From contig JASANG010003165.1 in the NCBI GenBank assembly GCA_030248215.1, forward strand, positions 43,819 through 107,818: DNA of 64,000 nucleotides, read 5' to 3'. Shown here piece after piece: positions 10,675 through 21,348 of this stretch (position 1 is the stretch's first letter; the number at the start of each line of letters is the position of its first letter). The translations under genes and the position numbers were made by a program. Source of the DNA: Enoplolaimus lenunculus. Its lineage: Eukaryota > Nematoda > Enoplea > Enoplida > Thoracostomopsidae. The notes beneath the pieces are model-generated. The model saw only the letters and a program-made list of their open reading frames with translations, had not been told where the DNA came from and made no database searches.

Positions 10675-12834
10675 TTGAAAGTGATAGACGATATTAAAGA
10701 AAAAGAATTAAGTGTAGCAAAAATTACAAAGCGATATTGCTCACAACCAGATATACATAAGATAACTTTAAATATTGCAGTTCCACAAGAATCTGTAGCT
10801 CCAAAAAGTAAATTTTTTCAGTTTTATAATATAACGGCAAGTAAAGAGCCTTATCAGGGTTTCGACAGAGGCTTGCCGATCAGGGTTAACATCGGATAAA
10901 TCAGATAAATCAGAATATCAAATCGAAAATATTGCACTAGACGATTATGTTGTTAAAAATTTGTCACCTTGGATAAAAATCAGTGACTGTAATAATATAT
11001 CAGAATGTTTGCTAATTGGCTACAGAGCCTGTAGTGAATGTTTCATTTGCCCTATAACTTGTTGTTGTGAAATAGTTGATATTGAATTAAATAAATTACA
11101 GGTAGATCCATTTTATTTGACAGATCAATCAAATCAAACCAATAAAGTGGTCAGGTGTGACATCCAAGCAGCGTTTTCACCGTTTCAGCACCTACATCTA
11201 ATGGAACAACAGCTCTGTGAGTATACAAAGACTAAAGATAAGACAGGGAATTACTTCAAAATCAGATTTTATCGCGGGGAAAAATTTTACGATTTAGTCT
11301 CGCCGACCTTTCTATATTAGGGCCTGAGATGGTGCTGGATAATTTACTCAAGCGAGTCGAATTACCATAACCATGTTCAAGTACTTATAATCATAGGATC
11401 GGTTTTATAGAAAACTGAATATGTATGGATTGTCATATAATGATTATGTTGAAACAAAAAGAAAATTGTCAAGGGAATTATGTGTCATTCAAAAAACATT
11501 TTTGAGGAATTCCGGACGCCCCCTAGGAGACCTTATATTGAATATAAATTAAGAACTACTACTTCTAAAAATTTAAAGAGTACGCCATTCGTTAAGCCAC
11601 AAAAAACTGTAACCAAATTTATAACACCATGGCTCATAGTGATATGTTTACTTACCATAATACATGCAGTAAATACCGCGATGGCAGGAGATTTACAGAA
11701 ATTTCACTCCCAAATTTTCCCCAGGGTAGGAATGGGCATAATACCTAGCAGTATACTCCTTATGTCAGAAAGTTCAGAGTATGTCCCGATCATGTTGCAT
11801 TTACAGCATAGACATTACAATTTGAGTGAGCCTCCCAGGCTCATTAACCACTCTGACTGTCCTGGTCGTTTGAATTTCATTGAATTTACTCACTGATATT
11901 TGCAAAAATTTGATTTGATATTTTCCCAAAACTTTGACCCTAGATTTTACAAATGATTGTTGAGAGGCGTTTGTCATGATAATCAAAATATTTGCAATTT
12001 TCCAAAAGCAGAACGAAGCAAAAGTTTTTAACCCCTTTTTTGACAAGATTAATGCCAGTGGCAGGCACAGGGATGGGAATTTCAAGTAGCTTCCAGCTTC
12101 CTTACGTTCAGCCAAAAATTAGTGCATTAACACCAGCGGTACCAATACTAGAACATAAAATTTTAATACAAGCTCAAACCATCCACAAACTTACCATACA
12201 AAAGCAACAAACTTATACTTTTACCTATAAAGCAATGATATTTTTGGACCACATTGTTGCACATATTACGTTCGAGTTAAAAGGGTTTGGTCGAGAAATG
12301 CACCAAATTTCCCAGACAAATTTGCTTGTTATGCAAATAGAACAGTTGGTGAAATCTGTTAGTACCGCAAGCTTAGAGGGCAAAATAGATTCAGAAATAC
12401 TAAGTGCCACCCAGATTACCAGATTAATAAGAGCAGAACCTGCTCTCCGAAATACATTATATGAACAAGAACCTAGCTTATTTTATATTGCCCAACTAAA
12501 ATTTGGGAACATTTTAGAAATCCCCAAAGTTACGAAAAGAGATATTCCCCCTTTATTATCTATGTCTAACGTTGGTTTTAATATACCTGAGAAAAATATT
12601 ACTAACCGCATAAAGTTTCCTACTTTTATGACTTATGATAGTCATCATGGTGTGAACTCATATCTAGAAGTTGTTCCATCTCTTTGTAAAAGGCGACCGG
12701 GATTATGGTATTGCCCGTTGCAGGTTTTACCTCGTTCAGAAGCTAATAAATGCCTAACGGCATCCCGAGATTTGAACAATGGAGTATATCATGCAAAGTC
12801 CACGTTACACAATTTCGGCAAAGTGCAACTCTAG
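10675..12834 (+). pseudogene. Upstream coding remnants of the LTR element (gag- or envelope-like)
   Basis: Several separate frames lie here. One is Cys-rich (10961-11320). One carries a hydrophobic segment around FITPWLIVICLLTII followed by a small-residue stretch, like a signal peptide or membrane anchor (11480-11896). One of about 280 codons (11992-12834) has Cys and WYC-type residues. This looks more like a surface glycoprotein than a nucleocapsid, which would be an unusual position ahead of pol. I recognise no family, and the region is broken. Confidence 0.45.
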
Positions 12835-12846
12835 ATACTACTAGAG

Positions 12847-13423
12847 TTGGGTAATGGCTCTACGAGTGATAGATTTGCAAAAGTAACTACTAACCGAGAA
12901 GCCCAATTTTTTTCGCGGAGCGAGAAGCTTGCGATACCGCCCAATGGAGTTTATTTTCCCCCATGTGCATTAATTGTAATATTGGTAACCACATGTTTTA
13001 AGAGAGGAGTCGATATTAGGCAGGTTCTTAATGATATTTGGGATAAAAAGGGATATTGGGAGTTTTGCTGCAAGAGAAATAAAAGTAGGTTTAGGTATAT
13101 TCGGCAAGATCCGGTACTGCAGCAGCAGTTACCGTTCGAAATCCAATAGAAGCCACTTTGCCTCCCAAAACACCAAAACGTAATAGGAACAACAAAGCCA
13201 ACCTGGTAGTAACTCCAAGTTGTTCTCGATTACTCCAACACACAAAAACCACGTAAGGCAACTAGGACATTAGACAAACCTAAACCTAGCTGCATACCGA
13301 ATTAGAAATTGATTGCAATCAAATTATACCAGCCCCCTGGCTCGATGTTCGTGGGGTAACGGGTCAATTACTACAGATATCGGGAGCAGTTAAGGTTAAG
13401 TTTCAGATTGGTTCAGCAACCTA
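12847..13423 (+). other. Degraded link between upstream region and protease
   Basis: Only one short frame (about 100 codons, not recognised) and low similarity to anything I know. Probably decayed gag/pro sequence. Confidence 0.3.
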
Positions 13424-13861
13424 TTGTTTCATGCTTATATAGTGAAGGATAGCTTGTACCCAGTCGTATTAGGCATAGACATTTTACGGCAGCTGGGTAC
13501 CATAACAATAAACTATGCAAAAAGTGAAGCTTTCATAGTGGTAAACAAAATTAAATTTGGAAAAACAAGCAGGCAAAAAGTCTTGCTGCCTGAGAGTATT
13601 ACAATACCCCCACCGTCAGATATAACGGGTCATCTACGTTATACTGTCTACGCTACTGTAAAAAATTTTCCACCCATTTGTCTGCAAGGGAGGTACAAAA
13701 CGATACTGTTTTTGGTGATATTTGGACTTTACAGAGGGCATACATATCTAGTCTGTTATGGCAGTAGTCCCTCCGAAGGGAGTAGGGACGATGTGGACAC
13801 TGTTTGGACACAGTGTTTGACAATAAGAGTTCCTTCGCAAAGACTCTCTATAATTGCTTAA
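13424..13861 (+). pseudogene. Aspartic protease remnant of the LTR element
   Basis: The segment VVLGIDILRQLGTITI is the typical C-terminal (I/V)LG-(I/N)-(D)-(I/F)L block of a retroviral-type pepsin-like protease. The remainder is decayed or unrelated to the family. This fossil piece fixes the order protease before integrase. Confidence 0.65.
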
Positions 13862-14512
13862 CGGAGTCCCTTCGGACAGACTTTTTGTTATGGAATAAGC
13901 GAATGTCCTTATGACAGACTCAGGACAAAACAACTGGCCTTTCTAACGTATTGACAAAGTGGTATCGGTATGTGCGATAGTGTGACAAAGTATACGCTGT
14001 TCAGAGGGCCTCTCTGTTGTCAGCCAGGTGTACCCATAGTGTGGGTGACTTTTGGATATATAATTTATAAACACTGCAATAAGGAACTTAGGGACTCGCA
14101 TGTCGGTACAACTTTTTACACTAGCGTAGACAGTATAACGTGGATTACCCATAATAATACCATGCCGAACAGATGAATTAACAGTAAATGTGGAACATCT
14201 TTTATTTGAACCGCACCTTATACTACATGAAGAGTATAACTTACTTGTGGCACCGCTACTATTGTCTAATCAATCAACTGTGCACATACCGGTACGCATA
14301 CTTAACCCATGTAGATACCCGGTGAAACTTTCATGGGGTCAAGAACAGGATAAGATTAACTCAGTTAGATATGAGCGGTTTGCCGGAATGCAGGCAAAAG
14401 ATCCATATATTAGCTCGTTATTATAATATCTGTTGCAAGGCAAATTACCTGATGACAAAAAACCTCTCGTTATTTAACACTTTCGAGGCCAAGGTATTTC
14501 ACACATAATAAT
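13862..14512 (+). other. Decayed pol interval; reverse transcriptase not recognised
   Basis: A complete gypsy pol would hold reverse transcriptase and RNase H (about 2 kb) between protease and integrase. Here the interval is only about 650 bp, and none of its short frames shows RT motifs. Most of RT/RNase H has therefore been lost or never belonged to this copy. Confidence 0.6.
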
Positions 14513-15513
14513 TTGTTGTATCACCATTACCCTACTCTCCGCTCAAGGCCTCGAATAGTTTGGGACCAATTAGTTGTACCAGAAAACATGAAACAAGAGA
14601 TTTTGTCTGATCATCATAATGATGTTGTCTGTGGACAGCACTCTGGGATTTCCAGAACGTACCATAAAATCCTCCCAAAATATTTCTGGGAAGCAATGTA
14701 TCAGGACGTAGTCAATTGATGCAAATCTTGTGTTCATTGCTGTACTCGCAAGCACTGAACCACATCGGCATAATGTACCGCTAGTTCCTATTCCTACAAA
14801 CGAGCCGAACCACACCTATCATGTAGATTTTCTAGGACCCTTGCCAGAATCATACAATGGCAACAAATACGTTATCATATTTGTTAACCGTTTCACTAAA
14901 TATCCAGAGGCAATTTGTACTCGAGATCAGAAAGCACTTACTATAGCCAAATTATTTATGACGGAAATAGTATGTAGACATTCTGCCCCTTTTGCATTAG
15001 TAAGCGATAATGCTCCTAATTTTAAAGCGAATTATTGGATGAAATTACCAAAATTGCTGGTACTCGAAACATTTTTACTACCCCATACTGTCCACAAACT
15101 AAGGGGTTGTTGAACGAATTAATGCCACATTCATGCAAATGATGAGTCAGTATGTGGATACCGCTCAACGAACTTGGTATGTGTTCGTCCCATATGCGTG
15201 CTTGGCTTATCGTATAAGTGTAAACGAAACCACTGACTATACTCCTTTTAGTTTGGTTTATGGCAGAGACCCTAGGTTACCAATAGATATATCTTTGCCA
15301 GTATCAAACCGAGGTTACATTGATGAGGATGACTATGCTAGAGATGTTAGATTAGCTTTATATGATCCTAGGCAGTTAGCTGCAGAAAACATAACTAACG
15401 CAGAACTTGTAATGAAAGAAAGATATGATCAAAAAGCTGTTGATCCAAGTTATAAAATTGGCGATAAAGTTTTGTCGTATACCACATTTTCGAAAAAAAG
15501 GCAAAACACATAA
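14513..15513 (+). pseudogene. Integrase remnant of the LTR element
   Basis: Adjacent frames show an HHCC-type zinc-binding region (HHND, CGQHSG), the catalytic core start HVDFLGPLP, the second Asp block LVSDNAPNF, and the downstream helix around DYTPFSLVYGRDPRLP. This spacing is that of Ty3/gypsy integrases. The copy is broken, so it is listed as a fossil only. Confidence 0.85.
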
Positions 15514-15987
15514 ACTTGCTCATCAGTGACAAGCCCTTTTCGAAATAACTGACATTAAGTATCCAAATGTTAAAATTAATTCAGTAACAGCTAGACAACC
15601 TAAGCCTTTGAAAGTTCATGTAAATCGTGTAAAGCCTTTCTACGACTCATCATCTTATACTCACATTCAAGGTACCATAACTAAAAGTGATAGGCGTATA
15701 GTACATGAATTAGATCCAAATTTAGATGCAGAACTAAGTAATGATTGAGAATAATGCTGATATTATAATGGTCATTTTATTTTCAGAATCCTCTTCAGCA
15801 ACCGCCAAAGCCAACAATTGGGCCCGATTCAATAGACACCACAGTGCACACACACAAAACAACAACATGTCCGTAAGGCCGCACTACAATATTCAAATTC
15901 TATTACATAAAGTCCACAAGGACGCGTTACCACATTCAATTCTATTACATATTAAACCAATAACACACTTCAAACATTAATATAGAC
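15514..15987 (+). other. Spacer between integrase and helicase
   Basis: It contains the decayed integrase tail and a short unrecognised frame. It may hold a splice acceptor for a subgenomic helicase message, as env messages use in other retroelements, but I cannot point to one with confidence. Confidence 0.35.
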
Positions 15988-18900
15988 ATGGCAACACATG
16001 CTAAAGACATTCTAAATTTCGCGGCGACTGTGTGCCTCACCGACATCCTACCTGAAGAACAACGAAAAAGTTTCCAGAACTGGCATGGAGTAAATGCCTA
16101 CATTCCAATGGATACCTTAGTCCAATTTGCTCCGAGATATCCAAATAATGTGGAAGCAACAATTACGGATTTCATTTCACTACCAAAAACCGAGTCCTAT
16201 AGAAACTTTTGTATGGCATGTGTATGTCCGATGAACGATTCTCTACACTTAGTTTCTGCACGTCATCTGTTTATGTCGAATAGCCAACTGTTCCGCCTGA
16301 ATGTCACCGACGAACGAAGGCTGCTGTTTCAACAGTGGATAAAAGAACATGGATTGTACCATAGGCATAAAGTACTGGAGAATTTGAACGCCATGTTAAC
16401 GTTTCCCAAGATTTCCTCCACAAAAGCGACCGCTGTTGGGATGAATGCCCAATTATCAAATCAAGGACACAATATACCCATCGTCTTTGGAAACTCTGTA
16501 ACAGGATCCCAAGAACTTACGTTTCATTTGACGATTAGAAACAGCGGTGCCGTCAGCATGGAATACATATGCGTTCATACGATAGTAAATGGTGTAAATG
16601 GTGATAAGTTGCATCCGATATTTGAAATGCCAACGAACTGCACCCATCAAGAAAAAATAATGATAACAATCGAATCACAAACACCTGGAATACAATTCTA
16701 CACTCTCCAAGTATGGATTGAGGCCAAGCAGTTCGATAAGAACTGCGTTCTGTTGCCATTGTGGTGTGAAATACGCTGGAACTGGCACAATTACCATTTA
16801 GAACACTGCATTGCACGATATCTCAAAGACATCGCCCGAGTACGATCCAAACAGACACATAGGGTCGCATTATCGTCTATACCAGATAGCATATTAAATC
16901 CACCGTTGATACCAAAAAAAGAAGGTACAGAGCAACGTATTTGCAAGCCGGTTCGGTTTACGGAATCATGTTTCTCTCCCTACTTCAAAGCCTGGGAAAA
17001 CAAAGATGCAGCAATCTGTCATCCTGGTGATATTGTAGTCCGAGCAGTAGATATTCAATCGCATGGGGGTTTTGACGACAACTATATTCAAATAAAAGAT
17101 ATCGAAGCAATCCTCGAAAGAGACGCAATGATTAGAAAGAACAACATAGGACACCGATGTTTAGCCGAAGTCATTGGGCAAACACAATACGACGAAAATT
17201 TTCCTGAACGATGTTCAGTAACATCAATTCAATTTTTATCAGAGGTAGAAATCAAAGATGCAGAGATAACAAGACCTAAAGAATCCGCAATATATGTGAA
17301 TGCCAAAGTGCCAACTCGAGAATACCGAAACGTAAGAGCGAAAACTCTGACAGACCGCCTTCGCATTGTACACCCGCTATGGACCATCAAATTACCAGCC
17401 TACGTTGTAGGTGAAGATAATGATGACAGCAAAATGATAACAACAGTGCAACTGAAACTTAACGCTGGAGTAAAGAAAATATTAGAATCTGTCATAGAAA
17501 GCGGATCAAACCGAATTGCCACAGAACAACCGTTTCTGATTCCAATGCCTAGTTTAGTAACTGGATATATTTTGGCAATATATAAATTGCTTCTGCTTAA
17601 TGAAGATGTCAAAGAAAAAGCTGAAATGATGTCAACAACTAATAATAAAAATACTAAGAAGATCACTACCGATAATGCTAACGCTAAAAACGGTAGCAAT
17701 ACAAACTCATCGGAGCTGTCTGAACAAGAAATAATGCTGATAGAGAAAAAAGCAGAACAAGAAAGTGAAGCGTCTTTAGCAGCATCTGATATTGATACTT
17801 CGTTACCAACGATACACACAAGGTCAGGTTTCCCAGCCAAACTAGTACGAGCCGTGCCAGAAGAAGTGATGGATGCCGAAGACGATCAAATGTTTATTAA
17901 GAAAAGTTATAAATACGATCTCAAACGAAGTTGGCACAAAACCATCGATCACATTTTTGGCCACGATATACCGGCAAGGCGATGTAAAGGACGGATATTA
18001 CCAGACAAAGCAAACGTTTATATCGAAGAATTTGATTCGGAACAAAAACAGATTCTACACGCAATCCTAGCTGGCGATCCAATTGTAGCTTGTCAAGCAC
18101 CTCCAGGTACTGGGAAGACACACATAATTGCCCTCATAATGGTATTGATGCATACTGTTTTTCCAACAGAGCGATATCTCTGTATAGCGCCGACCAATGC
18201 AGCCGCAAACGTCTTAGCTAAGAAAATCCAAACGTATTTTAAGAAGTTGTTTGGTCGAGTTCCACCACAATCGTTATTACGTATGGTACGACAAGGTTAT
18301 CCAATCAACGATTTAGGCGAATTAATACACCACTCCAATTCTGTAGCTGTCGATAACAAGAGCGGTGAAATAAAAGTTGATTCTCGCATACCGGAGCACA
18401 AGATACTGGTTACCACCGTAGATTTAGCAATCATGAACTTACTTAATCACCGAAAAACACTCGCCGATGCAGGATTATTTGAACTTCTCGTAGTCGATGA
18501 AGCTGCCTCAGTGGATCTTCCCCGAATGTTATTGGCAGCTACTCTTGTTGCAAACGGTCAACTCGTGCTGCTGGGTGATACGAAACAATTGCCAGCCTAC
18601 GTCACATCACCAAAATTAAAGTCTGTCGCTGGAGATGAATCAGGAATGGAGTTTATTACCAGAGTAGCCAGCGAAGCAAAAAGATTAAGAATAATCACGC
18701 TTAAACGAAACTATCGAAGTGTGGCAAGTATTCTAGGTCCAACGAGCGCAATCGTTTATAAAGAAGCCCCACTGATCGCTGTAAATCATGATCAATTGAG
18801 TCAACAAATCGATCAATTGGATGAAGCTACAGACAGCATGCTAACTAAACTCTTATTTCCGGCGAAAAATGGTGTGTCATTTGTGCACGTGGAAGGGACC

Positions 18901-19536
18901 ATGACTCGACACGGGAGTAGTTTGTATAACGTTGCAGAAATTCACCATGTAATCGAAATAGTGAACCGAATGATAACAATTGGTATACAACCCCACACCA
19001 TCGGAATAGACGCAACGTATGCTGCGCAATGCCTACTTCTAAAGAAACTATTAACAAATAAACATCCAGAATTGCGAATAGGATGTACCAATACATGGCA
19101 AGGAAACGAATGTGACTTCATGATCATTAGTCTCGTACGGTCTGATGGATTTGATGATACATACGGTCAAGAATGTGATCAAGGATTCCTGAGCGATTTC
19201 CGACGACTGACTGTAAGCACAACTCGAGCCCGAAAAGGACACGTAATTATCGGAAATACATTACGATTTTTGTATCACCCCCTTATCGCGGAGACTCTTC
19301 GAATATGTCATGCTTACGATGGATTCATAAACGACTACGAGGATGATACCTCTCATATCATCCAAAGCAGAATTCAAACCGCATCAGCAATCACTAACTA
19401 CATACATTTACATATATGCGACTGTTGGCACACCGATCCAGATGGGTTCGACAATGACCATGCCGTTGGAGCCGCGGTACAAAACCCCAACCAATACTAC
19501 TGCACGCATCATACATCGATTCCAGAAAGGTTCTAA
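15988..19536 (+). CDS. UPF1-like superfamily 1B helicase encoded in the LTR element
   Basis: A single open frame of 1182 codons without introns. The helicase core fills the C-terminal 40%: Walker A APPGTGKTH at about residues 702-711, Walker B VVDEAAS near 835, motif III GDTKQLPA, motif IV-like LKRNYRS, motif V region TWQGNECDFMIISLVRSD, and motif VI TTRARKG near 1076. These are the hallmarks of the UPF1/MOV10/ZNFX1 branch, which unwinds RNA or DNA 5' to 3' using ATP. The N-terminal ~660 residues are not recognised; an acidic, Lys-rich linker lies around 545-595. The frame ends 44 bp before the 3' LTR, with a purine-rich stretch (AAGCAGGGAG) in between, so it occupies the env slot. It is intact while the neighbouring pol is not. 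Its origin, captured host gene or ancestral element gene, is open. Confidence 0.92.
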   Translation: MATHAKDILNFAATVCLTDILPEEQRKSFQNWHGVNAYIPMDTLVQFAPRYPNNVEATITDFISLPKTESYRNFCMACVCPMNDSLHLVSARHLFMSNSQLFRLNVTDERRLLFQQWIKEHGLYHRHKVLENLNAMLTFPKISSTKATAVGMNAQLSNQGHNIPIVFGNSVTGSQELTFHLTIRNSGAVSMEYICVHTIVNGVNGDKLHPIFEMPTNCTHQEKIMITIESQTPGIQFYTLQVWIEAKQFDKNCVLLPLWCEIRWNWHNYHLEHCIARYLKDIARVRSKQTHRVALSSIPDSILNPPLIPKKEGTEQRICKPVRFTESCFSPYFKAWENKDAAICHPGDIVVRAVDIQSHGGFDDNYIQIKDIEAILERDAMIRKNNIGHRCLAEVIGQTQYDENFPERCSVTSIQFLSEVEIKDAEITRPKESAIYVNAKVPTREYRNVRAKTLTDRLRIVHPLWTIKLPAYVVGEDNDDSKMITTVQLKLNAGVKKILESVIESGSNRIATEQPFLIPMPSLVTGYILAIYKLLLLNEDVKEKAEMMSTTNNKNTKKITTDNANAKNGSNTNSSELSEQEIMLIEKKAEQESEASLAASDIDTSLPTIHTRSGFPAKLVRAVPEEVMDAEDDQMFIKKSYKYDLKRSWHKTIDHIFGHDIPARRCKGRILPDKANVYIEEFDSEQKQILHAILAGDPIVACQAPPGTGKTHIIALIMVLMHTVFPTERYLCIAPTNAAANVLAKKIQTYFKKLFGRVPPQSLLRMVRQGYPINDLGELIHHSNSVAVDNKSGEIKVDSRIPEHKILVTTVDLAIMNLLNHRKTLADAGLFELLVVDEAASVDLPRMLLAATLVANGQLVLLGDTKQLPAYVTSPKLKSVAGDESGMEFITRVASEAKRLRIITLKRNYRSVASILGPTSAIVYKEAPLIAVNHDQLSQQIDQLDEATDSMLTKLLFPAKNGVSFVHVEGTMTRHGSSLYNVAEIHHVIEIVNRMITIGIQPHTIGIDATYAAQCLLLKKLLTNKHPELRIGCTNTWQGNECDFMIISLVRSDGFDDTYGQECDQGFLSDFRRLTVSTTRARKGHVIIGNTLRFLYHPLIAETLRICHAYDGFINDYEDDTSHIIQSRIQTASAITNYIHLHICDCWHTDPDGFDNDHAVGAAVQNPNQYYCTHHTSIPERF

Positions 19537-19580
19537 AGGTAGGCTATTGCAGGGCAAAGGTTTTAAGCAGGGAGTGATAT

Positions 19581-20539
19581 TGCAAACAACCCGTATCGGT
19601 TGTTAAGATAAACTTAAGCATAATTCCTTAATTTATTTGACAATGTTATAGTATTAAACAGCGTAATCTTTGTGCCCAAAACAAACACTGTTTTGTCTTA
19701 GTTAAATTTTCATCGGCAGTTTCCATATAACATAACTAAATTGCCGATGTCTTTCTAAAACTTTCAGCTGTAAACAATTTTTCAACTTTTGATCTAGTTC
19801 ATACATTTCGTTTGGAAAAATTACAAGCTCAAAATATACTTTTGGGAAGCGCGTTTTAGACTTTGGGATAGAAAAGAACTAGGCATTTTTCTTCCTTTCT
19901 TTTGATTTTGAAATTGCTATAACTATATTTGTTATTACATACTAGCAAACAGTAATTGCTGCATATAGATTGTAATTGTTGTTACTCAAGCCTGGGTTTC
20001 GTATGCAGAGATTTAAATTGGAGAATGCTACATCGATTTTTAAGGGCACGCATGTAGGTTTGGCAGTTTAATAATGAAACCATAATTTATATGGCCAGGA
20101 GACTGACAGTGGTGTAAATATAGAGATAAGCCAAGATCTAGTTCAAAGCCCAAACAAATGAGTTAGGTCACTAAATATCACGAATTTTTATTTCAAAATT
20201 ACTCAAAATGTTATTTTCAAAGATCGCATTCTATTTTTAGCATTGCCTGAGCGCCGGTACAAATTACAGTGCACCCACTAAATTTATGCAACAACAATAA
20301 TAGCAAAGACTGAATTATTGATGATTGAAATTTTTAATTAAAATGCAATTGGGTCAGAGAATACTCTGATGGAAGGTCGATTGACTCGCTGACAATACAT
20401 ATTTTGTTAAATCAATCCTAGGCAGGTTTACTAAAGGTATGTACAATGGTTCGTAAACGGGCTCGCACGAGGGTCTGTCCATTTGCTAAAATTTTAACTC
20501 CGGAGTTTTCACAAACTTCAATTTTTTATAAATATTGCA
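19581..20539 (+). repeat. 3' LTR
   Basis: 959 bp, starting TGCAAACAACCCG and ending ATATTGCA. It pairs with 8810-9758. A purine-rich stretch just upstream could be the polypurine tract. Confidence 0.93.
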
Positions 20540-20700
20540 ATTAGTGATGGGCATCGGATAATTTTTCATATCCGGATATCCAAATTGAAATTTTCTATTT
20601 CGGATATCCGAAACTCGTTTTTGTGTTTTTTGAGTTTCCGAACCTCAATTTTCGTTTCTTAAGTACTTGTTTTAACTTGTTGCTCGAAAGCAAGTACCCT
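20540..20700. repeat. hAT-like transposon end
   Basis: TTAGTGATGGGCATCGGATA directly abuts the 3' LTR and is followed by self-complementary ATATCCGGATAT/CGGATATCCG words. A similar end in reverse lies at about 47955-48005. TAGTGATGGGCA-type termini are typical of hAT elements (family knowledge). No transposase is seen. Confidence 0.5.
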
Positions 20701-20778
20701 GACCCTCAAGCAAATTGATATGAGCATAAAAGATACAATTCTAAAACTGTATTTATTGTGCCAGTACTGCAGTGACCT

Positions 20779-20872
20779 GAATAAGAGGGGGTACCCATTT
20801 TGAGTTCCAATCAATACGAGCCTGTATCCCTAATAAGAGTCCGTAAGCGCATAAAGTCCCGAAACCCTAAAT
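20779..20872. repeat. TA-flanked MITE fragment
   Basis: TACTGCAGTGACCTGAATAA starts a fragment that continues with AATCAATACGAG and TAATAAGAGTCCGTAAG. It is the same family as 41726-42167, truncated where the duplicated segment begins. Confidence 0.75.
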
Positions 20873-21348
20873 TTCGCAGAAACTTAGCGTAAAAACAACA
20901 TATTTATTTAGTTATTGGCTAAAATGAACTATAATTAACCAGCTACGGCAAGTTCCGTTGACCTCCGGCTCCGGTATTTTTCACCTCCGGTTGCACCCTG
21001 CTCGAGAGATTTCCTTCATTATTCTTCCTCTGTTCAGTGGAGGATCCAAAAATTTCCGGCGATGTTAAGATACTTTTTATACGCTGAAAGTTTTCAGTTT
21101 TGAAGCGTTTTTTAGCAAATCTGTTAGGGCTGTCACTTCGCCATATCTCAGATGAGCCATTTGTGCCGCAAAATATTCAGTACAAAAAACAGGTTGGACG
21201 ATGCATTCCCCCGTCGCTGCTGGATCCGCTAATACTTTTGTTGCGGCTGACTGCGCAGAACTCATTGTCTTTTACGTATTCTCCCAAGCGAATCCCACAA
21301 AAAATGCGTCTGGCTTTTCGATCACTCTAGCTAACATTTTTCAGCCGG
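20873..21348. repeat. Second copy of the segment at 3535-4036
   Basis: Near-identical to the first copy from about 20965 to the word TTTTTCAGCCGGTT. The flanks differ on both sides. No convincing gene inside. Confidence 0.75.

Larger units (their letters stand above)
8810..20539 (+). mobile_element. Ty3/gypsy-type LTR retroelement carrying a helicase gene (fossil)
   Basis: An 11.7-kb element bounded by two related LTRs (8810-9758 and 19581-20539), both TG...CA. The order is LTR, diverged upstream coding remnants, protease-like remnant, integrase remnant, an intact 1182-codon helicase frame, LTR. The integrase type points to Ty3/gypsy. The pol region is broken in many places (at least about six) and reverse transcriptase is not recognisable, so this copy is not self-mobile. 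No convincing target-site duplication is seen. The left flank is the end of a TA-flanked MITE; the right flank resembles a hAT-like end. LTR divergence of several percent suggests an old rather than fresh insertion, but the LTRs look partly homogenised. Confidence 0.9.

Noticed and set aside
12225-12410. Minus-strand frames inside the LTR element
   Set aside because: Antisense shadows of the element's own coding remnants; same for 16456-19242 opposite the helicase.
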